A DNA stretch of 64,000 nt from Microvirga calopogonii. GTDB taxonomy: Bacteria; Pseudomonadota; Alphaproteobacteria; Rhizobiales; Beijerinckiaceae. Positions 16,688 to 25,822 of the stretch are shown here, in pieces (position 1 is the stretch's first letter; each line of letters opens with the position of its first letter). Made by a program: the position numbers and the translations under genes. The notes below the pieces were generated by a model, which saw nothing but the letters and a program-made list of their open reading frames with translations, was not told where the DNA came from and searched no databases. Where the stretch lies: the NCBI RefSeq assembly GCF_003347665.1, contig NZ_QDGA01000011.1:1-64000 (forward strand), given 5' to 3'.

Positions 16688-17359
16688 TCAACGCGCCTTT
16701 GCGGCCGCCTCGCGAATGGCCGCCATGTTGGCCGCGTAGGCCGACGGGCCGCCCTTGAAGGTGGCGGATCCGGCGACGAGCACGTTGGCTCCGGCTTCGG
16801 CCACCAGCGGGGCGGTCTCAGGGGTCACGCCGCCATCGATCTCGATATCGATGTCCCGGTTGCCGACCATCTCCTTGATCCGGCGCAGCTTGCTGCAGAC
16901 GGAGGGGATGAAGGCCTGTCCGCCGAAGCCCGGATTGACCGTCATCAGGAGGATCAGGTCGACATCGTCGATCACGGGCTCGATGGAAGCCTCGTGCGTG
17001 CCGGGGTTGAGGACGATCCCCGCCTTCTTGCCGAGCTTGCGGATGGTCTGGAGCGAGCGGTGCAGGTGCGGCCCGGCTTCCGCATGGATGCTGATGATGT
17101 CCGCTCCCGCCTTCGCGAAGGCTTCGAGGTAGGGATCGACCGGTGCGATCATCAGGTGAACGTCGAAGGGCTTGGACGTGTGAGGGCGCAGGGCCTTCAC
17201 CACATCGGGCCCGATGGTGATGTTCGGCACGAAATGCCCATCCATCACGTCGATATGGATCCAGTCCGCGCCGGCGGCGTCGATGGCGCGGATTTCTTCT
17301 CCGAGCTTCGAGAAGTCGGAGGCGAGGATGGAGGGGGCGATGAGGAGCGGGCGTGTCAT
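16688..17359 (-). CDS. rpe: Ribulose-phosphate 3-epimerase
   Basis: 223 residues from the ATG at 17359 ([20 protein letters not shown]). Interconverts ribulose 5-phosphate and xylulose 5-phosphate in the pentose phosphate pathway or Calvin cycle. TIM-barrel signatures: [17 protein letters not shown] (metal-binding His and Asp), [19 protein letters not shown] and IEIDGGV. The length is normal. An inverted repeat at 17415-17441 lies upstream, between this gene and the divergent oxidoreductase. Confidence 0.95.
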   Translation of the reverse strand: MTRPLLIAPSILASDFSKLGEEIRAIDAAGADWIHIDVMDGHFVPNITIGPDVVKALRPHTSKPFDVHLMIAPVDPYLEAFAKAGADIISIHAEAGPHLHRSLQTIRKLGKKAGIVLNPGTHEASIEPVIDDVDLILLMTVNPGFGGQAFIPSVCSKLRRIKEMVGNRDIDIEIDGGVTPETAPLVAEAGANVLVAGSATFKGGPSAYAANMAAIREAAAKAR

Positions 17360-17414
17360 GCCGCGCCGGTAGCACGAGCCTTTTCCGGCCGCAACGGGAC
17401 ATTGGGCCACCGGT

Positions 17415-17441
17415 CCAACCAATTGAAGACCACTTGGTTGG
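17415..17441. promoter_or_regulatory. Perfect 8-bp inverted repeat between divergent genes
   Basis: CCAACCAA (17415-17422) and TTGGTTGG (17434-17441), separated by 11 bp, in the 206-bp gap between rpe and the DadA-like gene. The spacing suits a dimeric regulator, but no regulator gene is adjacent. Function is inferred from position only. Confidence 0.35.
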
Positions 17442-17565
17442 GGAGAGGTCCGTTTGCGACAGGAATTCCATGGACGGCCTTGATCCAACAGGAGTAAAGA
17501 TGGCCTCGTCGCAAGGATACGATTTCGCTTCTCGTCGGAAGCGACTTTAATGGGGCAGGGCCTTC

Positions 17566-18807
17566 ATGCGTAAGGATGTGGTTGTTCTTGGGGCCGGCAT
17601 CGTCGGCGTGTCGATTGCCGTGCACCTGCAGAAGCGGGGTCGGTCGGTCCTGCTGGTCGACAAGCGCAAGCCCGGCGAAGAGACCTCTTTCGGCAATGCG
17701 GGCCTGATCCAGCGCGAAGGCGTGTATCCCTACGGTTTCCCGCACGATTTCGGCGCCCTGCTGCGCTATGCCCTGAACAACACCATCGACGCCCATTACC
17801 ATTGGGCCGCGATCCCGAAGCTCGCCCCCTTCCTGTGGCAGTACTGGATGCACTCCAGGCCCGCCCAACACAAGGCCATCGCCCGGATGTATGCGCCTCT
17901 CATCGAGCGCAGCGTCACCGAGCACATGGCGCTGGCGGAGGAATCCGGCTCCACGCACCTGATCCGCCCGACCGGCTGGATGAAGGTGTTCCGCGACGAG
18001 AAGAGCCGCGACGAGCAGTTCAAGGACGCGGAGGATGTGAAGCGCGATTTCGGCGTCAACTTCGATGCGCTCGACACGCGGGCCGTCGCCGAGCGCGAGC
18101 CGCATCTCAAGGTGGAGACGAAGGGCGGCATCCATTGGACCGATCCGGCCTCGGTGTCCGACCCCCACATGCTGACCATGGGGTATGTCGGGTTGTTCGA
18201 GCGCCTCGGCGGCGAGCTGGCGGCGGGTGATGCCCGTACCCTCGAGCAGACGCCGACCGGCTGGCGCGTCCAGACGGAGAAGGGGCCGGTGGACGCGGGA
18301 GAGGTCGTCATCGCCCTGGGCGCCTGGGCCGATGTGGTGACGACGAAGCTGGGCTATGATCTGCCACTGGCGGTCAAGCGCGGCTATCACATGCACTACA
18401 AGCCCGTGGGCAATGCGGTGCTCAACCGGCCGACCCTGGATTTCGACCGGGGCTATTTCCTTGCCCCAATGACGAAGGGCATTCGCCTCACGACGGGAGC
18501 CGAGTTCGCCAACCGGGATGCACCGAAGACCCCGGTCCAGCTTGCCCGGGCCGAGCCCATCGCCCGGGACTTCTTCCCGCTGGGCGAGCGCGTCGATCCG
18601 GAGCCGTGGATGGGCATGCGCCCCTGCACTCCCGACATGATGCCGATCATCGGCCCGGCGCCCAAGCACAAGAACCTCTGGTTCGGCTTCGGCCACGCCC
18701 ATCACGGCCTGACCCTCGGCCCGGTGACGGGACGGCTCCTGGCCGAGATGATCACCGGCGAGACGCCGGTCGTCGACCCGAAACCGTATCGGGCGGAGCG
18801 GTTTTAG
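17566..18807 (+). CDS. FAD-dependent oxidoreductase, DadA-like (D-amino acid dehydrogenase family)
   Basis: 413 residues. The N-terminal Rossmann motif VVVLGAGIVGVSIAVHLQKRG with the following acidic strand LLVDKRKPGEETSFGNAGLI binds FAD and is typical of the DadA/DAO family. The C-terminal GMRPCTPDMMPIIGPAPKHKNLWFGFGHAHHGLTLGPVTGRLLAEMI closes the FAD site. Likely oxidises D-amino acids or related secondary amines at the membrane face; the substrate is not determined by sequence. Single gene followed by repeats. Confidence 0.88.
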   Translation: MRKDVVVLGAGIVGVSIAVHLQKRGRSVLLVDKRKPGEETSFGNAGLIQREGVYPYGFPHDFGALLRYALNNTIDAHYHWAAIPKLAPFLWQYWMHSRPAQHKAIARMYAPLIERSVTEHMALAEESGSTHLIRPTGWMKVFRDEKSRDEQFKDAEDVKRDFGVNFDALDTRAVAEREPHLKVETKGGIHWTDPASVSDPHMLTMGYVGLFERLGGELAAGDARTLEQTPTGWRVQTEKGPVDAGEVVIALGAWADVVTTKLGYDLPLAVKRGYHMHYKPVGNAVLNRPTLDFDRGYFLAPMTKGIRLTTGAEFANRDAPKTPVQLARAEPIARDFFPLGERVDPEPWMGMRPCTPDMMPIIGPAPKHKNLWFGFGHAHHGLTLGPVTGRLLAEMITGETPVVDPKPYRAERF

Positions 18808-18826
18808 TTGGCGCTGGTCTCACGCT

Positions 18827-18919
18827 AGAGCATTTTTCGGCGAAGTGGATCCGGTTCGCCGTCAAAAAATGCGACCCAGCAAAGAAGAGAGACGATTCCA
18901 CGCAAGTGGAAACGGCTCT
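18827..18919. repeat. Palindromic repeat pair after the DadA-like gene
   Basis: GCATTTTTCGGCGAA is mirrored by TTCGCCGTCAAAAAATGC (about 18830-18872), followed by GACGATTCCAC/GTGGAAACGG arms (about 18889-18914). Diverged relative of the AGCATCGG family. It directly follows the oxidoreductase stop and may aid termination. Confidence 0.5.
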
Positions 18920-18928
18920 AAGCACTTC

Positions 18929-19036
18929 GTCATGGCCGTCCCCGGACCCGATCCGGGGATCAGTCCCGGCTATCCACGCCCTTGAGACGCGGCAGTTCCC
19001 AAGACGTTGATGCCCGCAACAAGTGCGGGCATGACG
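18929..19036. repeat. Palindromic repeat with CGTCATG ends
   Basis: Begins CGTCATGGCCGTCCCCGG with an inner CCCGGACCCGATCCGGGG stem and ends TGCCCGCAACAAGTGCGGGC followed by ATGACG. Ends and mosaic structure resemble the repeats at 22.3 and 48.2 kb. It sits between convergent genes. Confidence 0.55.
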
Positions 19037-19043
19037 AGGATCT

Positions 19044-20048
19044 TTAGGTCTTTTTCACGAACCTGTCCCGCCAGGCCGGCTGCGCGCCCGGATAGGGCAG
19101 GGCCGTCGCTTCATACACGCCGCGTGCGATGGCGCGGGTGAGGCAGTCGGCGGCGAGTGCCGTAAGCTCCGTGAATTCCGCCGCCTCGTCCTGGAGCGGC
19201 CGTCGGCCCGTGGCGGCGGCGAAGATGGTGTCGCCGTCGAACAGGGCGTGCGAGAACCGCAAAGCCCGGGCGAGGCCCGCGTGCGACGCGACGGCAAGCC
19301 GCTTGGCCTGGGCCTTCGTCAGGACGGCATCGGTCGCGATGAGCGCAATGGTCGTGGCCGGCTGCGGGCCGCCTTTCCAGACGAGCTTGCGTTTCTCCGC
19401 TTCGATGCGCTCCGGATGCCCGTATCCGCCGAATTCTTCGCCTTCCTCCAGGGCGCCGGCCCAGAAATGCGGGCCGTCTCCGATGACCGCCGAGGCGATG
19501 CTGTTCACCACCACGAGCGCGCCGATAGTGTGCCCGGCGGAGGTGACGGCGCTTGCCGAACCGAGGCCGCCCTTGAAGTCCGCCGTCGTGGCGCCGTATC
19601 CGCCGCCGGACGTGCCGAGTTCGAAATCCAGGCTGGCCCGATGGGCCGCTTCGTAGCCGAGTTCCCGATAAGGCGAATAGCGGCCCCAATCCTTGTTGCC
19701 GCCGTTGATGAGATCGAAGATAGAGGCCTGTGAGACCAGCGGGACAAGCGCTTCCCGGACGGCAAAGCCGATCCCCCGTTCCCTTAAGTAAGCCTGGACA
19801 CCGCCGGCCGCGTCGAGACCGAAGGCGGAGCCGCCGGAGAGCACGACACCATGAATGGCGGGCACCATCTTGTCCGGGTCGAGCAGGTCGGTCTCGCGGG
19901 TGGCCGGAGCCCCACCCATGACGAAGACCGACGTCACGGCAGGCTCGTCGAAAAGCGCGACGGTCACGCCCGAGCCGAGGGCGGAATCCTGGGCATTGCC
20001 GATGCGAAGACCGGCGACGTCGGTGATGAGATTGCGACGCTGTGTCAT
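19044..20048 (-). CDS. P1 family peptidase (DmpA/BapA-like aminopeptidase)
   Basis: 334 residues from MTQRRNLITDVAGLRIGNAQ; an ATG four codons earlier (20060) is the alternative start. N-terminal nucleophile hydrolase that self-cleaves into two chains. The likely cleavage site is the G-S step in FKGGLGSASAV, freeing Ser as nucleophile; HGVVLSGGSAFGLDAAGGVQ and the downstream VVNSIASAVIGDG are family motifs. Members act as L-aminopeptidases, D-esterases or beta-peptidases. Transcribed divergently from ccdA with under 100 bp between them. Confidence 0.88.
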   Translation of the reverse strand: MTQRRNLITDVAGLRIGNAQDSALGSGVTVALFDEPAVTSVFVMGGAPATRETDLLDPDKMVPAIHGVVLSGGSAFGLDAAGGVQAYLRERGIGFAVREALVPLVSQASIFDLINGGNKDWGRYSPYRELGYEAAHRASLDFELGTSGGGYGATTADFKGGLGSASAVTSAGHTIGALVVVNSIASAVIGDGPHFWAGALEEGEEFGGYGHPERIEAEKRKLVWKGGPQPATTIALIATDAVLTKAQAKRLAVASHAGLARALRFSHALFDGDTIFAAATGRRPLQDEAAEFTELTALAADCLTRAIARGVYEATALPYPGAQPAWRDRFVKKT

Positions 20049-20144
20049 GGAGTGAAGCAAACCGAATTTCGGCCGCCTTCACAAGCTGGAGAACCGGCCT
20101 TTCACCGCCTTTCTCAAGCCGTCGTGACAGGATAGAAGGCGTCC

Positions 20145-20873
20145 ATGCTCAGTGTTTCCTATCCGGCCGCGGCGCTCGGCGGCCTCATCAGCTTCTTGAG
20201 CCCCTGCGTCCTGCCGCTGGTGCCGCCTTACCTGTCGTTCCTCGCCGGCACCACCTTCGACCGGCTGAGCGCAGGCGACGACCGCGCGGTCCGGCAGCGC
20301 GCGATGCTGGCGGCCCTGCTGTTCGTGGCGGGCTTCTCGACTGTCTTCGTTCTGCTCGGCGCCACCGCTTCGGCCCTGGGCCAGGTGATCCGGCAATATC
20401 TCGATGTCCTGAGCACGGTGGCGGGCATCGCCATCATCGTGATGGGCCTGCACTTTCTCGGGCTCTTCCGCATCGGCCTGTTCTACCGCGAGGCCCGGTT
20501 CAACGTCGCCAAGCCCGTGGGGCTCTGGGGTGCCTATGTGATGGGCCTTGCCTTCGCGTTCGGTTGGACGCCTTGCATCGGCCCGGTCCTGGCCGCGATC
20601 CTGACCGTGGCGGGCTCGGAGGAGAGCGTCTCCCGCGGGGCCCTGCTGCTCGCCGCCTATTCGGCCGGCCTCGGCATCCCGTTCCTGCTCGCGGCCTTCG
20701 CCATGAAGCCGTTCGTGGCGCTCGTCAAGCGCATGCGCTCCCGCTTCGCCATGGTGGAGAAGGTCATGGGAATCCTCCTCGTCCTCACGGGCATCGCCTT
20801 CCTCACCGGCTGGATCACCACCATGTCGTTCTGGCTCCTGGAGACGTTCCCGGCGCTGGGGCGGTTGGGGTAA
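20145..20873 (+). CDS. ccdA: Cytochrome c biogenesis protein CcdA
   Basis: 242 residues, six predicted membrane helices. Shuttles electrons across the inner membrane from thioredoxin to periplasmic thiols for cytochrome c maturation. The two redox cysteines are in FLSPCVLPLVPPYLSF (helix 1) and FGWTPCIGPVLAAIL (helix 4), exactly as in CcdA. No thioredoxin-like partner or ccm genes are adjacent. The start at 20145 leaves the first helix intact. Confidence 0.93.
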   Translation: MLSVSYPAAALGGLISFLSPCVLPLVPPYLSFLAGTTFDRLSAGDDRAVRQRAMLAALLFVAGFSTVFVLLGATASALGQVIRQYLDVLSTVAGIAIIVMGLHFLGLFRIGLFYREARFNVAKPVGLWGAYVMGLAFAFGWTPCIGPVLAAILTVAGSEESVSRGALLLAAYSAGLGIPFLLAAFAMKPFVALVKRMRSRFAMVEKVMGILLVLTGIAFLTGWITTMSFWLLETFPALGRLG

Positions 20874-20881
20874 CGTGATTC

Positions 20882-21289
20882 TCAGGGCTTAACAGCGGGT
20901 TCAATTTCCAAGTCCCGCTGCCAGGCACCGTCCCATTTTACGTTCTTGCACTCTGTGAAAATCAAGACGTTGCGGGCCTCGTCGATCCATAAGGAGCAGG
21001 TGCCCCGCCGAGGCTCGTCATCACGCGGAAAGTAGACTGATATGCTCTCGCTGCCAGAATATTGCCAAGTCCCACCGTAATCCCAACCGTCTCCATCATC
21101 GATGGTGATGCCGTGAAGCTTCCTGTGTCGGTCAAAGCATAATGTATTTCGCGTTGGCGGCCAGCGACCAAAAGGCTTGTTATAGATCCGATCCCAACAC
21201 CCAATGATGCTTGTTCTCTTCGGTGCGGGAGCAGCCTCTGAGTTGGCTGTACCTATCAGGATAGCGAGGAGCGGAGTAAGTGTTGTGAC
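20882..21289 (-). CDS. Small secreted protein without an ordinary start codon (possible frameshift or pseudogene)
   Basis: An open frame of 135 codons on the minus strand runs from just after a TGA at 21292-21290 to a TGA at 20882. The translation looks genuine: a hydrophobic leader TTLTPLLAILIGTANSEAAP, then IIGCWDRIYNKPFGRWPP, LCFDRHRKLHGITIDDGDGW, DYGGTWQYSGSESISVYFPR, CSLWIDEARNVLIFTECKNV and KWDGAWQRD. Paired cysteines and repeated G-x-W suggest a small beta-barrel, lipocalin-like fold. No ATG, GTG or TTG occurs in frame before the leader. An ATG at 21337 in another frame (MRVRRA) would need a single frameshift. It is AT-richer than its neighbours. Either a rare start codon or a recently broken gene. 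Confidence 0.5.
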   Translation of the reverse strand, partial: VTTLTPLLAILIGTANSEAAPAPKRTSIIGCWDRIYNKPFGRWPPTRNTLCFDRHRKLHGITIDDGDGWDYGGTWQYSGSESISVYFPRDDEPRRGTCSLWIDEARNVLIFTECKNVKWDGAWQRDLEIEPAVKP

Positions 21290-21416
21290 TCAAATCTTAT
21301 GCACGACGTACCCTCATTGTTGATATGTAGTATCACAATGTGGGGCTCCGCAGAAATCGGGTCGTTTCTCCAAATTGATTTCTTCACCATCGCTGTCTCA
21401 CCAAAGGAGACAAACG

Positions 21417-21884
21417 ATGTCCTTCCAAATCCGCGGCCTCGATGCCGAGCCTTTCGCGCCGCTTTTCGCGCTGAATGAAACAGATCTTAGGGCCATCGGC
21501 GCCAAGCGTGTCCATGCCGACGAGGCCGATGCTTATCCCTGCCGAGTGTCGCTGACCCGGGTTGCGGTCGGGGAGGAACTGCTGCTGCTCAACCACGCCC
21601 ACCAGACGACGGCGACCTCGCCGTATCGCGCGGCCGGTCCGATCTTCGTCAGCCGAAATGCCAGGACAGGGCTGTATCGGAGCGAGTTGCCACCGATGAT
21701 GCGGGATAGGCTCCTGTCCCTGCGGGCCTACGATGCCGAGGCCTTCATCGTCGATGCGGACGTGGCCGAGGGTGAGGACGTTCTGCGGGTGATCGAACGC
21801 TTTTTCGCCGACCCGAAGGTCGCGCATATCGATGCCCATTTCGCCCGGCGCGGCTGCTTCGCGGCCCGGATCGAGCGGGCCTGA
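21417..21884 (+). CDS. DUF1203 domain protein
   Basis: 155 residues from the ATG at 21417, preceded by a strong AAAGGAGA ribosome-binding site. IRGLDAEPFAPLFALNETDL, YPCRVSLTRVAVGEELLLLNHAHQ, SPYRAAGPIFVSRNA and the C-terminal HIDAHFARRGCFAARI match DUF1203, a soluble family of unknown function common in proteobacteria. No signal peptide. It ends one base before the convergent ACT-domain gene stop, so the two share their 3' boundary. Confidence 0.85.
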   Translation: MSFQIRGLDAEPFAPLFALNETDLRAIGAKRVHADEADAYPCRVSLTRVAVGEELLLLNHAHQTTATSPYRAAGPIFVSRNARTGLYRSELPPMMRDRLLSLRAYDAEAFIVDADVAEGEDVLRVIERFFADPKVAHIDAHFARRGCFAARIERA

Positions 21885-22271
21885 TCAGTCCTCGGTTCGA
21901 ACAATATGGCCGGCGTTCCTCAGGGCCTCCGTGGCCTTGTCCGCATCATTGGCCTTCACCAGCACGTAGTCGGTGCTGAAGGTGGAGGTGGCAAAGATGC
22001 CGATGCCGGCGCCGGCCAGCGGTGCGAGCACGGAGGCCAGGATTCCCGGGACGCTGGAATCGAAGCTCTGCTCGATCCGGAAACAGCGCCAGCCGGCGTC
22101 GATCTCGGCTTCCGATGGGACATGGTCGAGCGGGCAGACGAGCGTCGTCTCCTCGACTGCCTGGACGACGAGCGAGAAGGGACCGGGCGAGGGAGCCGTG
22201 ACCGAGGAGCCCGCAGGAAAGCGGCAAATTGCGTAGGACGCCTTGAGCAGGGAAAGGCTGAGAGCGGGCAT
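21885..22271 (-). CDS. ACT domain-containing protein
   Basis: 128 residues from the ATG at 22271 (MPALSLSLLKASYAICRFPA). Two ACT-like halves: the first with YAICRFPAGSSV and FSLVVQAVEETTLVCP, the second with VPGILASVLAPLAGAGIGIFATSTFSTDYVLVKANDADKATEAL, a classic ACT ligand-binding pattern. Such small stand-alone ACT proteins probably sense amino acids; no partner enzyme is fused. Convergent with the DUF1203 gene. Confidence 0.8.
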   Translation of the reverse strand: MPALSLSLLKASYAICRFPAGSSVTAPSPGPFSLVVQAVEETTLVCPLDHVPSEAEIDAGWRCFRIEQSFDSSVPGILASVLAPLAGAGIGIFATSTFSTDYVLVKANDADKATEALRNAGHIVRTED

Positions 22272-22312
22272 GGCCACCGTTCTTGAATCTCCGGCTGGTA
22301 GTTCACTTCGCA

Positions 22313-22402
22313 CGTCATCACCGGCCCTGTGCCGGTGATCCCGATGTGGGAGGCGCCGCGCTTCTCCGTATCGGGATGGCCGGGACGGGCCCGGCCATGA
22401 CG
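22313..22402. repeat. Palindromic repeat with CGTCATCACCGGC / GGCCATGACG ends
   Basis: Ends CGTCATCACCGGCCCTGTGC and CGGGCCCGGCCATGACG form the outer dyad, with inner ATCCCGAT/ATCGGGAT arms. A near relative occupies 48166-48256, and half of one is at 52848-52880. It lies between the ACT gene and the liv operon terminator. Confidence 0.65.
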
Positions 22403-22428
22403 TCCAGGTTTATCCAATATCCATAAGA

Positions 22429-22456
22429 AAACCCGCCCTGGCGACAGGGCGGGTTT
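22429..22456 (-). terminator. Terminator of the liv operon
   Basis: Perfect 12-bp stem AAACCCGCCCTG / CAGGGCGGGTTT with a 4-nt loop. On the minus strand it is followed by a T-rich tract (TTTTCTTA), 28 bp beyond the livK stop. Confidence 0.9.
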
Positions 22457-22483
22457 CCGAATGTCGGCTTTCAGGCCGATCGA

Positions 22484-23611
22484 TTACATGGCGAGTTCGT
22501 TGCCCGTGTAGTCGATCTTGCCGTCAGCGCCCTTCTTCCAGACGTACATGATGTAGTCCGGACGGGTGATATCGCCCTTCTTATCGTAGGAGATATCGCC
22601 GATGACGGTCTTGAAGGGCTTGCCCGACTTCATGATGTCGGCGACCTTCTTGCCATCGGTGCTGCCGGCCTGCTTGGCGGCCTCGGCCAGGATCTGAGCA
22701 GCGGCGTAGCTGTAGAGCGTGTAGGCTTCCGGCTCGTAGTTCTTGGCCTTGAACTTGGCCACGACGTCCTTCGCATTCGGATTCTTGCGCGGATCCGGCG
22801 AGAAGGTCATCAGGGTGCCGTCGGCGCCCGGGCCGGCGATCGAGACGAACTCGGCCGACACGATGCCGTCACCCGACATGAGCGGGGCGTTGAGGCCCTG
22901 GTCGCGCATCTGGCGGATGATGAGGCCGGCTTCCGTGTGGAGGCCGCCGAAATAGACGACGTCGACGCCAGCCTGCTTCAGCTTCGACACGAGCGCGGAA
23001 TAGTCCTTCTCGCCCGGGTTGATGCCTTCGTAGACGACTTCCTTCAGGCCCTTCGCGTTCATGGCCTTCTGGGTCTCGTCGGCAAGGCCCTTGCCGTAGG
23101 GGGTCTTGTCGTGAACGACAGCGACCTTCTTGCCCTTGAACTTGTCGGCGAGGTAGCCGCCGGCAACGGCGCCCTGCTGGTCGTCGCGACCGCAGGTGCG
23201 GAAGGTGTTCCACATGCCGCGCTCGGTGAACTGCGGGTTCGTCGAGGCCGGGGTGACCTGGACGATGCCGGATTCCTCGTAGACCTGCGAGGCCGGGATC
23301 GACACGCCGGAGTTGAAGTGGCCGACGACGAACTTCACGCCTTCAGCGGCGAACTTGTTCGCCACCGACACGCCCTGCTTGGGGTCGGACACGTCGTCGC
23401 CGACGACGATCTGCAGCTTCTGGCCATTGATGCCGCCGGCTGCGTTGATGTCTTCGACGGCCTGCTCGACGCCGTTCTTCAGCTGGGCGCCGAACGCCGC
23501 GTTCGGGCCGGTGACGGGGCCAGCGACGCCGATCTTGATCTGGGCGCTGGCAGCGCTGGAGAAGGCGAGGCCAAGACCAAGCGCCACGCCGGTCAACAGC
23601 AGTTTTTTCAT
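22484..23611 (-). CDS. livK: Branched-chain amino acid ABC transporter, substrate-binding protein
   Basis: 375 residues. Periplasmic binding protein of the Leu/Ile/Val-type transporter. Signal peptide MKKLLLTGVALGLGLAFSSAASA, then IKIGVAGPVTGPNAAFGAQL, the standard start of a type I periplasmic binding fold. VGHFNSGVSIPASQVYEESG and VAVVHDKTPYGKGLADETQK are family segments. A GAGGAG ribosome-binding site precedes the ATG. It is the last gene of the liv cluster, with about 240 bp of repeats and its own possible promoter region between it and the DUF6867 gene. Confidence 0.92.
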   Translation of the reverse strand: MKKLLLTGVALGLGLAFSSAASAQIKIGVAGPVTGPNAAFGAQLKNGVEQAVEDINAAGGINGQKLQIVVGDDVSDPKQGVSVANKFAAEGVKFVVGHFNSGVSIPASQVYEESGIVQVTPASTNPQFTERGMWNTFRTCGRDDQQGAVAGGYLADKFKGKKVAVVHDKTPYGKGLADETQKAMNAKGLKEVVYEGINPGEKDYSALVSKLKQAGVDVVYFGGLHTEAGLIIRQMRDQGLNAPLMSGDGIVSAEFVSIAGPGADGTLMTFSPDPRKNPNAKDVVAKFKAKNYEPEAYTLYSYAAAQILAEAAKQAGSTDGKKVADIMKSGKPFKTVIGDISYDKKGDITRPDYIMYVWKKGADGKIDYTGNELAM

Positions 23612-23735
23612 GAGGTCACTCCTCTGGGTGGTTTTATAGGCCCCTCTTCCTTGTGGGGCCGGTTTGACGGTAGACCCGTCATCCGAGGTAACATCATGCT
23701 GTTTTTTAAGCGGATGTCACCTGGGAATCTTTTAG

Positions 23736-23854
23736 GCCGGAGCATCGGACGCAAAAGTGGATTACACTTTTGGGATCAAACCGATGCTCCGGCTTCTTAA
23801 AGCGGCGCATCGTTCGTTGCGGAAAGCCGGAACCTCCTTTCCGCACGATGCGCT
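23736..23854. repeat. Two adjacent palindromic repeats upstream of livK
   Basis: First dyad 23736-23793: GCCGGAGCATCGGACGCAAA is mirrored by CCGATGCTCCGGC, with AAAAGTGG/CACTTTTGG inner arms (family A). Second dyad 23804-23854: GGCGCATCGT mirrored by ACGATGCGC, with GCGGAAAGCCGG and CTTTCCGC inside. The second touches the DUF6867 stop codon. Confidence 0.75.
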
Positions 23855-24215
23855 TAGCCCTTGGCCGCAGACGCCTTTTCCCGCCAGGAGAAGGGGCCTG
23901 TCCGCTCGTAGAGCCAGCGGTATTGCGTCGTCATCATGCGGGCGCGGCGGTACTGGAAACCCAGCGCCCCGATGATCAGCAGCACGATGGTGTCGACGGC
24001 ATAATAATGAATCGACAGCAGCGTCCCCCCGAACAGGGCAAAGTGGATGAAGCGCACCGCGGCGCCGAGGATGAACAGGTAGATGATCAGGGTCCAGAAG
24101 GGGCGCCAGGTGAGGGCGATGGCCCGCCCGGTCATCCAGGCGGCCCAGCCGCCCATGATCACGGTGATGAGAAGGAAGAGCCAGATCGACGGCTCTTCGT
24201 AGAGGATGCCCTGCA

Positions 24216-24216
<1 letters not shown>
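23854..24216 (-). CDS. DUF6867 small membrane protein of the liv operon
   Basis: 120 residues from the ATG at 24216, which overlaps the livF stop by one base (TGATG). MQGILYEEPSIWLFLLITVI starts the first of about three membrane helices (8-28, 40-60, 71-88). The polar C-terminus RRARMMTTQYRWLYERTGPF SWREK is basic. In Hyphomicrobiales this family sits in liv operons, so a role in branched-chain amino acid transport is inferred from context only. Its coding end merges into a palindromic repeat. Confidence 0.8.
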
Positions 24217-24979
<763 letters not shown>

Positions 24980-24983
<4 letters not shown>

Positions 24984-25822
24984 GCGCCCACCTCAGCCTC
25001 GACCTTTTCGACTTCGTCATCGGCCACGCCGAGATAGGCGGCGATGACCTTGGGATCGTTCCTGACCTCGGCCGGTGCGCCGTCCGAGATCTTGGTGCCG
25101 TAATCGAGCACCACCACGTGGTCCGAGATCTGCATCACGACCGACATGTCGTGCTCGATCAGGAGGATCGACGTGCCGTTGTCCTTGCGGATCGACAGGA
25201 GCAGCTCGTTGAGCTCCAGCGACTCGCGCGGATTGAGGCCGGCCGCAGGCTCGTCGAGGCAGAGCAGGAGCGGGTCCGTGCACATGGCGCGGGCGATCTC
25301 CAGGCGGCGCTGGTCGCCGTAGGGCAGGTCACCGGCCGGATCGTCCGCCCGGTGGATCAGGCGCGCCTTCTCCAACCAGTACTTGGCCTTCTCGATGGCC
25401 TCCTTCTCGGCCTTGCGGTAGCCGCCGAGGCCGAGGACGCCGAGGAAAGTAAAGCCCGAAGCGATCATGAGCGGGTTGTGCTGGGCCACCAGCAGGTTCT
25501 CGAGCACGGTCATGCCTGAGAACAGGCGGATGTTCTGGAAGGTACGGGCGACCTTGCCCTTCCAGTTGATGTCGAAGCCCGGAAGCCGTTCCAGCAACAG
25601 GTGCGAACCGTCGGGCTTGCGAAGGGCGACCATGCCTTCGGTCGGCTTGTAGAAGCCGGTGATGCAGTTGAAGACCGTGGTCTTGCCCGCTCCGTTGGGA
25701 CCGATCAGGGCGGTGATGTCGCCGCGCCCGGCCTGGAAGGAGAGGTCGTTGACGGCAACGAGGCCGCCGAAGCGCATCGTGAGATGCTGTACGTCGAGGA
25801 TGGGATCCTGCAGCCAGCGCAT
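24980..25822 (-). CDS. livG: Branched-chain amino acid ABC transporter ATP-binding protein LivG
   Basis: 280 residues. Second ATPase of the transporter. Walker A GPNGAGKTTVFNCITG, LivG-type insertion around RLPGFDINWKGKVARTFQNI, signature-like LPYGDQRRLEIARAM (the degenerate signature usual for LivG), Walker B LLCLDEPAAGLNPRE and ILLIEHDMSVVM are present. Overlaps livF by 4 bp and touches livM by 1 bp. Confidence 0.95.
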
